From: Hydractinia symbiolongicarpus
Taxonomy: Eukaryota; Cnidaria; Hydrozoa; Anthoathecata; Hydractiniidae
Length of the DNA stretch: 64,000 nucleotides
Direction: 5' to 3'
NCBI RefSeq assembly: GCF_029227915.1
Contig: NC_079880.1
Span: 29,135,501 to 29,199,500 of the forward strand
Shown here: piece after piece, positions 1 to 9,869 of the stretch
How positions within the stretch are numbered: the stretch's first letter is position 1
Layout: every line of letters starts with the position of its first letter
Notes under the pieces: model-generated
What the model was told of the DNA's origin: nothing
Database searches by the model: none
What the model saw: the letters and a program-made list of their open reading frames with translations, nothing else
Program-made: the position numbers and the translations under genes

Positions 1-1
1 T

Positions 2-123
2 CGTTCGGAAAATGAGTTTACTCCCTGGGTACTTTCTTTGCATACTTTTGACTTTACGGGCCGAGTCCGGGATTTACAGGAAATCGCGGGTTTTCGTTTC
101 ATTTAAAAAATCGTTTAAAAAAA
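2..123 (+). repeat. Short unit S, subfamily a (122 bp)
   Basis: It equals monomer positions 1-98, then a jump to about position 193 (ATTTAAAAAAT), then 12 extra bases CGTTTAAAAAAA. About 93 bp are lost and 12 gained, so 203 becomes 122. The lost part includes GCCGGC and the inverted repeat. Subfamily a is marked by GATTTACAGG and TTTCATTTAAAAAATCG. Confidence 0.88.
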
Positions 124-1342
124 CGTTGGGAAAATGAGTTTACTCCCTGGGTACTTTCTTTGTATACTTTTGACTATACGGGCCGAGTCCGGGATTTACG
201 AGAAATCGCGGTTTTTCGTTTGCCGGCGATTAAACTTCTTTTATTCAGCGTCCCATCAAAAATGAAAACATTTTTGAAAACTACAAGTCTCATGCGTTTT
301 AGTGGTGAAAAAATAATATAAAAAATCGCACGGGAAATGAGTTTACTTCCTGGGTACTTTCTTTGTATACTTTTAATTATACGGGCCAAGCCCGGGATTT
401 ACGGGACATGCCGGGTTTTCGTTTGCCGGCGATTAAACTTCTTTTATTCGGTGTCTCATCAAAAATGAAAACATTTTTGAAAACTACAAGTCTCATGCGT
501 TTTAATGGTCAAAAGATAATTTAAAAAATCGTTCGGGAAGTGAGTTTACTCCCTGGGTGCTTTCTTTGTATAATTTTGACTATACGGGCCGAGTCCGGGA
601 TTTACGGGAAGTCGCGGGTTTTCGTTTGTCGGCAATTAAACTTCTTTTATTCAGCGTCTCATCAAAAATGAAAACATTTTTGAAAAATACAAGTCTTATG
701 CGTTTTAGTGGTGAAAAAATAATTTAAAAAATCGTTCTGGAAATGAGTTTACTCACAGGGTACTTTCTTTGTATACATTCGACTATACGGGCCAAGCCCG
801 GGATTTACGGGAAATCGCGGGTTTTCGTTTGCCGGCGATTAAACCTCTTTCATTAAGCGTCTCATCAAAAATGAAAACATTTTTGAAAACTACAAGTCTC
901 ATGCGTTTTAGTGGTGAAAAAAAAATTTAAAAAATCGTTCGGGAAATGAGTTTACTCCCTGGGTACTTTCTTTGTATACATTCGACTACACGGGCCAAGC
1001 CCGGGATTTAGGGGAAGTCGCTGGTTTTCGTTTGCCGGCGATTAAACCTCTTTTATTAAGCGTCTCATCAAAAATGAAAACATTTTTGAAAACTACAAGT
1101 CTCATGCGTTTTAGTGGTGAAAAAATAATTTAAAAAATCGTTCTGGAAAATGAGTTTACTCCCTGGGTACTTTCTTTGTATACATTCGACTACACGGGCC
1201 AAGCCCGGGATTTAGGGGAAGTCGCTGGTTTTCGTTTGCCGGCGATTAAACCTCTTTTATTAAGCGTCTCATCAAAAATGAAAACATTTTTGAAAACTAC
1301 AAGTCTCATGCGTTTTAGTGGTGAGAAAATAATTTAAAAAAT

Positions 1343-1464
1343 CGTTCTGGAAAATGAGTTTACTCCCTGGGTACTTTCTTTGCACACTTTTGACTTTACG
1401 GCCGAGTTCGGGATTTACGGGAAATCGCGGGCTTTCGTTTGATTTAAAAAATCGTTTAAAAAAA
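1343..1464 (+). repeat. Short unit S, subfamily b
   Basis: Subfamily b is marked by TTTGCACAC, GAGTTCGGG and GGGCTTTCGTTTGATT. It has the same junction as subfamily a. A C monomer precedes it. Confidence 0.87.
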
Positions 1465-2073
1465 CGTTGGGAAAATGAGTTTACTCCCTGGGTACTTTCT
1501 TTGTATACTTTTGACTATACGGGCCGAGTCCGGGATTTACGGGAAATCGCGGGTTTTCGTTTGCCGGCGATTAAACTTCTTTTATTCAGCGTCCCATCAA
1601 AAATGAAAACATTTTTGAAAAATACAAGTCTCATGCGTTTTAGTGGTGAAAAAATAATATAAAAAATCGTTCGGGAAATGAGTTTACTCCCTGGGTACTT
1701 TCTTTGTATACTTTTAATTTTACGGGCCAAGCCCGGGATTTACGAGAAATGCCGGGTTTTCGTTTGCCGGCGATTAAACTTCTTTTATTCGGTGTCTCAT
1801 CAAAAATGAAAACATTTTTGAAAACTACAAGTCTCATGCGTTTTAGTGGTGAAAAAAAAATTTAAAAAATCGTTCGGGAAATGAGTTTACTCCCTGGGTA
1901 CTTTCTTTGTATACATTCGACTACACGGGCCAAGCCCGGGATTTAGGGGAAATCGCTGGTTTTCGTTTGCCGGCGATTAAACCTCTTTTCTTAAGCGTCT
2001 CATCAAAAATGAAAACATTTTTGAAAACTACATGTCTCATGCGTTTTAGTGGTGAAAAAATAATTTAAAAAAT

Positions 2074-2195
2074 CGTTCGGAAAATGAGTTTACTCCCTGG
2101 GTACTTTCTTTGCATACTTTTGACTTTACGGGCCGAGTCCGGGATTTACAGGAAATCGCGGGTTTTCGTTTCATTTAAAAAATCGTTTAAAAAAA
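2074..2195 (+). repeat. Short unit S, subfamily a
   Basis: HOR partner of the unit at 2, exactly 2072 bp on, and preceded by a C monomer. Confidence 0.87.
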
Positions 2196-3414
2196 CGTTG
2201 GGAAAATGAGTTTACTCCCTGGGTACTTTCTTTGTATACTTTTGACTACACGGGCCAAGCCCGGGATTTAGGGGAAATCGCTGGTTTTCGTTTGCCGGCG
2301 ATTAAACTTCTTTTATTCAGCGTCCCATCAAAAATGAAAACATTTTTGAAAACTACAAGTCTCATGCGTTTTAGTGGTGAAAAAATAATATAAAAAATCG
2401 CACGGGAAATGAGTTTACTTCCTGGGTACTTTCTTTGTATACTTTTAATTATACGGGCCAAGCCCGGGATTTACGGGACATGCCGGGTTTTCGTTTGCCG
2501 GCGATTAAACTTCTTTTATTCGGTGTCTCATCAAAAATGAAAACATTTTTGAAAACTACAAGTCTCATGCGTTTTAATGGTCAAAAGATAATTTAAAAAA
2601 TCGTTCGGGAAGTGAGTTTACTCCCTGGGTGCTTTCTTTGTATAATTTTGACTATACGGGCCGAGTCCGGGATTTACGGGAAGTCGCGGGTTTTCGTTTG
2701 TCGGCAATTAAACTTCTTTTATTCAGCGTTTCATCAAAAATGAAAACATTTTTGAAAAATACAAGTCTTATGCGTTTTAGTGGTGAAAAAATAATTTAAA
2801 AAATCGTTCTGGAAATGAGTTTACTCACAGGGTACTTTCTTTGTATACATTCGACTATACGGGCCAAGCCCGGGATTTACGGGAAATCGCGGGTTTTCGT
2901 TTGCCGGCGATTAAACCTCTTTCATTAAGCGTCTCATCAAAAATGAAAACATTTTTGAAAACTACAAGTCTCATGCGTTTTAGTGGTGAAAAAAAAATTT
3001 AAAAAATCGTTCGGGAAATGAGTTTACTCCCTGGGTACTTTCTTTGTATACATTCGACTACACGGGCCAAGCCCGGGATTTAGGGGAAGTCGCTGGTTTT
3101 CCTTTGCCGGCGATTAAACCTCTTTTATTAAGCGTCTCATCAAAAATGAAAACATTTTTGAAAACTACAAGTCTCATGCGTTTTAGTGGTGAAAAAATAA
3201 TTTAAAAAATCGTTCTGGAAAATGAGTTTACTCCCTGGGTACTTTCTTTGTATACATTCGACTACACGGGCCAAGCCCGGGATTTAGGGGAAGTCGCTGG
3301 TTTTGGTTTGCCGGCGATTAAACCTCTTTTATTAAGCGTCTCATCAAAAATGAAAACATTTTTGAAAACTACAAGTCTCATGCGTTTTAGTGGTGAGAAA
3401 ATAATTTAAAAAAT

Positions 3415-3536
3415 CGTTCTGGAAAATGAGTTTACTCCCTGGGTACTTTCTTTGCACACTTTTGACTTTACGGCCGAGTTCGGGATTTACGGGAAATCGC
3501 GGGCTTTCGTTTGATTTAAAAAATCGTTTAAAAAAA
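3415..3536 (+). repeat. Short unit S, subfamily b
   Basis: HOR partner of 1343 (2072 bp). The following monomer has GGGAAAAGGAG where others have GGGAAAATGAG. Confidence 0.87.
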
Positions 3537-4145
3537 CGTTGGGAAAAGGAGTTTACTCCCTGGGTACTTTCTTTGTATACTTTTGACTATACGGGCCGAG
3601 TCCGGGATTTACGGGAAATCGCGGGTTTTCGTTTGCCGGCGATTAAACTTCTTTTATTCAGCGTCCCATCAAAAATGAAAACATTTTTGAAAAATACAAG
3701 TCTCATGCGTTTTAGTGGTGAAAAAATAATATAAAAAATCGTTCGGGAAATGAGTTTACTCCCTGGGTACTTTCTTTGTATACTTTTAATTTTACGGGCC
3801 AAGCCCGGGATTTACGAGAAATGCCGGGTTTTCGTTTGCCGGCGATTAAACTTCTTTTATTCGGTGTCTCATCAAAAATGAAAACATTTTTGAAAACTAC
3901 ATGTCTCATGCGTTTTAATGGTGAAAAAATACTTTAAAAAATCGTTCGGGAAGTGAGTTTGCTCCCTGGGTCCTTTCTTTGTATAATTTTGACTATTCGG
4001 GCCGAGTCCGGGATTTACGGGAAGTTGCGGGTTTTCGTTTGCCGGCGATTAAACTTCTTTTATTCAGCGTCTCATCAAAAATGAAAACATTTTTGAAAAC
4101 TACAAGTCTCATGCGTTTTAGTGGTGAAAAAATAATTTAAAAAAT

Positions 4146-4266
4146 CGTTCGGAAAATGAGTTTACTCCCTGGGTACTTTCTTTGCATACTTTTGACTTTA
4201 CGGCCGAGTCCGGGATTTACGGGAAATCGCGGGTTTTCGTTTGATTTAAAAAATCGTTTAAAAAAA
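4146..4266 (+). repeat. Short unit S, subfamily c (121 bp)
   Basis: Subfamily c lacks one G (TTTACGGCCGAG), has GTTTGATTT at the junction, and is followed by ACGTGGGGAAAATGAG. Confidence 0.86.
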
Positions 4267-5281
4267 CGTGGGGAAAATGAGTTTACTCCCTGGGTACTTT
4301 CTTTGTATACTTTTGACTATACGGGCCGAGTCCGGGATTTACGGGAAATCGCGGGTTTTCGTTTGCCGGCGATTAAACTTCTTTTATTCAGCGTCCCATT
4401 AAAAATGAAAACATTTTTGAAAACTACAAGTCTCATGCGTTTTAGTGGTGAAAAAATAATATAAAAAATCGTTCGAGAAATGAGTTTACTCCCTGGGTAC
4501 TTTCTTTGTATACTTTTAATTATACGGGCCAAGCCCGGGATTAACGAGAAATGCCGGGTTTTCGTTTGCCGGCGATTAAACTTCTTTTATTCGGTGTCTC
4601 ATCAAAAATGAAAACATTTTTGAAAACTACATGTCTCATGCGTTTTAATGGTGAAAAAATAATTTAAAAAATCGTTCGGGAAGAGAGTTTACTCCCTGGG
4701 TGCTTTCTTTGTATAATTTTGACTATACGGGCCGAGTCCGGGATTTACGGGAAATCGCGGGTTTTCGTTTGCCGGCGATTAAACTTCTTTTATTCAGCGT
4801 CCCATCAAAAATGAAAACATTTTTGAAAAATACAAGTCTCATGCGTTTTAGTGGTGAAAAAATAATATAAAAAATCGTTCGGGAAATGAGTTTACTCCCT
4901 GGGTACTTTCTTTGTATACTTTTAATTTTACGGGCCAAGCCCGGGATTTACGAGAAATGCCGGGTTTTCGTTTGCCGGCGATTAAACTTCTTTTATTCGG
5001 TGTCTCATCAAAAATGAAAACATTTTTGAAAACTACATGTCTCATGCGTTTTAATGGTGAAAAAATACTTTAAAAAATCGTTCGGGAAGTGAGTTTGCTC
5101 CCTGGGTCCTTTCTTTGTATAATTTTGACTATTCGGGCCGAGTCCGGGATTTACGGGAAGTTGCGGGTTTTCGTTTGCCGGCGATTAAACTTCTTTTATT
5201 CAGCGTCTCATCAAAAATGAAAACATTTTTGAAAACTACAAGTCTCATGCGTTTTAGTGGTGAAAAAATAATTTAAAAAAT

Positions 5282-5402
5282 CGTTCGGAAAATGAGTTTA
5301 CTCCCTGGGTACTTTCTTTGCATACTTTTGACTTTACGGCCGAGTCCGGGATTTACGGGAAATCGCGGGTTTTCGTTTGATTTAAAAAATCGTTTAAAAA
5401 AA
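5282..5402 (+). repeat. Short unit S, subfamily c
   Basis: Partner of 4146 at 1136 bp; the two copies look identical. Confidence 0.86.
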
Positions 5403-5861
5403 CGTGGGGAAAATGAGTTTACTCCCTGGGTACTTTCTTTGTATACTTTTGACTATACGGGCCGAGTCCGGGATTTACGGGAAATCGCGGGTTTTCGTTT
5501 GCCGGCGATTAAACTTCTTTTATTCAGCGTCCCATTAAAAATGAAAACATTTTTGAAAACTACAAGTCTCATGCGTTTTAGTGGTGAAAAAATAATATAA
5601 AAAATCGTTCGAGAAATGAGTTTACTCCCTGGGTACTTTCTTTGTATACTTTTAATTATACGGGCCAAGCCCGGGATTAACGAGAAATGCCGGGTTTTCG
5701 TTTGCCGGCGATTAAACTTCTTTTATTCGGTGTCTCATCAAAAATGAAAACATTTTTGAAAACTACATGTCTCATGCGTTTTAATGGTGAAAAAATAATT
5801 TAAAAAATCGTTCGGGAAGAGAGTTTACTCCCTGGGTGCTTTCTTTGTATAATTTTGACTA

Positions 5862-7059
5862 TACGGGCCGAGTCCGGGATTTACGGGAAGTCGCGGGTTG
5901 TTGTTTGCCGGCGATTAAACTTCTTTTATTCAGCGTCTCATCAAAAATGAAAACATTTTCAAAAACTAAAAGTCTCATGGGCTTTAGTGGTGAATTAATA
6001 ATATAAAAATCGTTCGGGAAATGGGTTTACTCCCTGGGTACTTTCTTTGTACACTTTTGACTATACGGGCCAAGCCCGGGATTTACGGGAAATCGCGGGT
6101 TTTCGTTTGCCGGCGATTAAACTTCTTTTATTCAGTGTCTCATCAAAAATGAAAACATTTTTGAAAACTACAAGTCTTATGCGTTTTAGTGGTGACAAAA
6201 TAATTTAAAAAATCGTTCTGGAAATGAGTTTACTCACAGGGTACTTTCTTTGTATACATTCGACTATGCGGGCCAAGCCCGGGATTTACGGGAAATCGCG
6301 GGTTTTCGTTTGCCAGCGATTAAACCTCTTTCATTAAGCGTCTCATCAAAAATGAAAACATTTTTGAAAACTACAACTCTCATGCGTTTTACTGGTGAAA
6401 AAATAATTTAAAAAATCGTTCGGGAAATTAGTTTACTCCCTGGGTACTTTCTTTGTATACATTCGACTACACGGGCCAAGCCCGGGATTTAGGTGAAATC
6501 GCTGGGTTTTTTTTGCCGGCGATTAAACCTCTTTCATTAAGCGTCTCATCAAAAATGAAAACATTTCTGAAAACTACAAGTCTCATGCATTTTAGTGGTG
6601 AAATAATAATTTAAAAAATCGTTCCGGAAATGAATTTACACCCTGGGTACTTTCTTTTTATACTTTTGACTATACGGGTTGAGTCCCGGATTTACGGGAA
6701 ATCGCAGGTTTTCGTTTGCCGGCGATTAAACTTCTTTTATTCAGCGTCTCATCAAAAATGAAAACATTTTTGAAAACTACAAGTCTCATGCGTTTTAGTG
6801 GTGAAAAAATAATTTAAAAAATCGTTCGGGAAATGAATTTACACCCTGGGTACTTTCTTTTTATACTTTTGACTATACGGGTTGAGTCCCGGATTTACGG
6901 GAAATCGCAGGTTTTCGTTTGCCGGCGATTAAACTTCTTTTATTCACCGTCTCATCAAAAATGAAAACATTTTTGGTAACTACAAGTCTCATGCGTTTTA
7001 GTGGTGAAAAAATAATTTAAAAAATCGTTCGGGAAATGAGTTTACTCCCTGGGTACTTT
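5862..7059 (+). repeat. Satellite monomers without clear local HOR
   Basis: Six monomers in the order H-tail, A (GAAATGGG with GTACAC), B, C-like (GATTTAGGTG), D, D, leading into an E-like unit at 7026. The two D monomers near 6620 and 6823 carry GGGTTGAGTCCCGG and CTTTTTATAC. The second has CACCGTCTC and TTTTTGGTAAC, as do later D copies at 8367 and 10311. The unit near 6012 is preceded by a 202-bp unit lacking one A. This stretch looks like the longer ancestor of the contracted versions downstream. Confidence 0.8.
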
Positions 7060-7228
7060 CTTTGTATACTTTTGATTATACGGGCCGAGACCGGGGTTTA
7101 CGGGAAGTCGCGGGTTTTCGTTTGCCGGCGATTAAACTTCTTTTATTCAGCGTCTCATCAAAAATGAAAACATTTTTAAAAACTACAAGTCTCATGCGTT
7201 TTAGTGGTGAAAAAATAATTTAAAAAAT

Positions 7229-7349
7229 CGTTCGGAAAATGAGTTTACTCCCTGGGTACTTTCTTTGCATACTTTTGACTTTACGGCCGAGTCCGGGATT
7301 TACGGGAAATCGCAGGTTTTCGTTTGATTTAAAAAATCGTTTAAAAAAA
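7229..7349 (+). repeat. Short unit S, subfamily c
   Basis: Carries AATCGCAGG in place of AATCGCGGG, a change shared only with 8973 within this subfamily. Confidence 0.86.
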
Positions 7350-8972
7350 CGTGGGGAAAATGAGTTTACTCCCTGGGTACTTTCTTTGTATACTTTTGAC
7401 TATACGGGCCGAGTCCGGCATTTACGGGAAATCGCGGGTTTTCGTTTGCCGGCGATTAAACTTCTTTTATTCAGCGTCCCATCAAAAATGAAAACATTTT
7501 TGAAAACTACAAGTCTCATGCGTTTTAGTGGTGAAAAAATAATATAAAAAATCGTTCGAGAAATGAGTTTACTCCCTGGGTACTTTCTTTGTATACTTTT
7601 AATTATACGGGCCAAGCCCGGGATTAACGAGAAATGCCGGGTTTTCGTTTGCCGGCGATTAAACTTCTTTTATTCAGTGTCTCATCAAAAATGAAAACAT
7701 TTTTGAAAACTACATGTCTCATGCGTTTTAATGGTGAAAAAATAATTTAAAAAATCGTTCGGGAAAGGAGTTTACTCCCTGGGTGCTTTCTTTGTATAAT
7801 TTTGACTATACGGGCCGAGTCGGGGATTTACGGGAAGTCGCGGGTTTTCGTTTGCCGGCGATTAAACTTCTTTTATTCAGCGTCTCATCAAAAATGAAAA
7901 CATTTTTAAAAACTAAAAGTCTCATGGGCTTTAGTGGTGAATTAATAATATAAAAATCGTTCGGGAAATGGGTTTACTCCCTGGGTACTTTCTTTGTACA
8001 CTTTTGACTATACGGGCCAAGCCCGGGATTTACGGGAAATCGCGGGTTTTCGTTTGCCGGCGATTAAACTTCTTTTATTCAGTGTCTCATCAAAAATGAA
8101 AACATTTTTAAAAACTACAAGTCTCATGCATTTTAGTGGTGAAATAATAATTTAAAAAATCGTTCCGGAAATGAATTTACACCCTGGGTACTTTCTTTTT
8201 ATACTTTTGACTATACGGGTTGAGTCCCGGATTTACAGGAAATCGCAGGTTTTCGTTTGCCGGCGATTAAACTTCTTTTATTCAGCGTCTCATCAAAAAT
8301 GAAAACATTTTTGAAAACTACAAGTCTCATGCGTTTTAGTGGTGAAAAAATAATTTAAAAAATCGTTCGGGAAATGAATTTACACCCTGGGTACTTTCTT
8401 TTTATACTTTTGACTATACGGGTTGAGTCCCGGATTTACGGGAAATCGCAGGTTTTCGTTTGCCGGCGATTAAACTTCTTTTATTCACCGTCTCATCAAA
8501 AATGAAAACATTTTTGGTAACTACAAGTCTCATGCGTTTTAGTGGTGAAAAAATAATTTAAAAAATCGTTCGGGAAATGAGTTTACTCCCTGGGTACTTT
8601 CTTTGTATACTTTTGATTGTACGGGCCGAGACCGGGGTTTACGGGAAATGTCGGGTTTTCGTTCGCCGGCGATTAAACTTCTTTTATTCAACGTCTCATC
8701 AAAAATGAAAACATTTCTGAAAACTACAAGTCTCATGCATTTTAGTGGTGAAATAATAATTTAAAAAATCGTTCCGGAAATGAATTTACACCCTGGGTAC
8801 TTTCTTTGTATACTTTTGATTATACGGGCCGAGACCGGGGTTTACGGGAAGTCGCGGGTTTTCGTTTGCCGGCGATTAAACTTCTTTTATTCAGCGTCTC
8901 ATCAAAAATGAAAACATTTTTAAAAACTACAAGTCTCATGCGTTTTAGTGGTGAAAAAATAATTTAAAAAAT

Positions 8973-9093
8973 CGTTCGGAAAATGAGTTTACTCCCTGGG
9001 TACTTTCTTTGCATACTTTTGACTTTACGGCCGAGTCCGGGATTTACGGGAAATCGCAGGTTTTCGTTTGATTTAAAAAATCGTTTAAAAAAA
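8973..9093 (+). repeat. Short unit S, subfamily c
   Basis: Partner of 7229 at 1744 bp. The next S unit is 4173 bp away, across the S-free pentamer HOR. Confidence 0.86.
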
Positions 9094-9869
9094 CGTGGGG
9101 AAAATGAGTTTACTCCCTGGGTACTTTCTTTGTATACTTTTGACTATACGGGCCGAGTCCGGGATTTACGGGAAATCGCGGGTTTTCGTTTGCCGGCGAT
9201 TAAACTTCTTTTATTCAGCGTCCCATCAAAAATGAAAACATTTTTGAAAACTACAAGTCTCATGCGTTTTAGTGGTGAAAAAATAATATAAAAAATCGTT
9301 CGAGAAATGAGTTTACTCCCTGGGTACTTTCTTTGTATACTTTTAATTATACGGGCCAAGCCCGGGATTAACGAGAAATGCCGGGTTTTCGTTTGCCGGC
9401 GATTAAACTTCTTTTATTCAGTGTCTCATCAAAAATGAAAACATTTTTGAAAACTACATGTCTCATGCGTTTTAATGGTGAAAAAATAATTTAAAAAATC
9501 GTTCGGGAAAGGAGTTTACTCCCTGGGTGCTTTCTTTGTATAATTTTGACTATACGGGCCGAGTCGGGGATTTACGGGAAGTCGCGGGTTTTCGTTTGCC
9601 GGCGATTAAACTTCTTTTATTCAGCGTCTCATCAAAAATGAAAACATTTTTAAAAACTAAAAGTCTCATGGGCTTTAGTGGTGAATTAATAATATAAAAA
9701 TCGTTCGGGAAATGGGTTTACTCCCTGGGTACTTTCTTTGTACACTTTTGACTATACGGGCCAAGCCCGGGATTTACGGGAAATCGCGGGTTTTCGTTTG
9801 CCGGCGATTAAACTTCTTTTATTCAGTGTCTCATCAAAAATGAAAACATTTTTAAAAACTACAAGTCTT

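Larger units (their letters stand above)
1..3902 (+). repeat. HOR block, 2072-bp period, two copies
   Basis: Positions 1 to about 1830 match about 2073-3902 monomer for monomer. One period is nine 203-bp units plus two short units (2 and 1343; 2074 and 3415), with one 1-bp insertion: 9x203 + 2x122 + 1 = 2072. The order per period is S, A-like, I, G, B, C, C, S, A-like, I-like, C. The copies diverge after about 3902, where the second continues into a different monomer. Inside copy 2 a short patch at 2249-2284 has C-type sequence in place of A-type. Confidence 0.85.
3590..5861 (+). repeat. HOR block, 1136-bp period, two copies
   Basis: About 3590-4725 is repeated as about 4726-5861. Period composition is five 203-bp monomers plus one 121-bp short unit (4146 and 5282). 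The monomer at 4673-4875 is the chimera made by the unequal exchange: its left end has GAAGAGAG, GGGTGC and TATAATTTT as at 5809, and its right end matches the monomer at 3537. The exchange point lies between 4717 and 4753. Confidence 0.82.
7060..9869 (+). repeat. HOR block, 1744-bp period
   Basis: About 7060-8125 matches about 8804-9869 at an offset of 1744 bp, including short units 7229 and 8973. Between them, 8126-8803 holds D, D and E monomers whose next match is 1944 bp downstream at about 10070-10633. Compared with 6012-6822, the copy at 7958 has lost two monomers and the copy at 9702 has lost one, each through a fused monomer. The block therefore shows stepwise contraction and re-expansion of one unit order. 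Confidence 0.78.

Noticed and set aside
184-203. A/T-rich monomer tails as polyadenylation or retroelement ends
   Set aside because: The A-runs lie inside every monomer at fixed positions, with no target-site duplication or element body attached.
1354-1662. Recurrent 102-codon plus-strand reading frame, seen at about 16 places (for example 1354, 3426, 4156, 23026)
   Set aside because: It is created wherever an S unit joins a full monomer and so recurs at HOR periods. It overlaps a 71-codon frame on the other strand, and its changes are just the monomer class changes. No family is recognisable.
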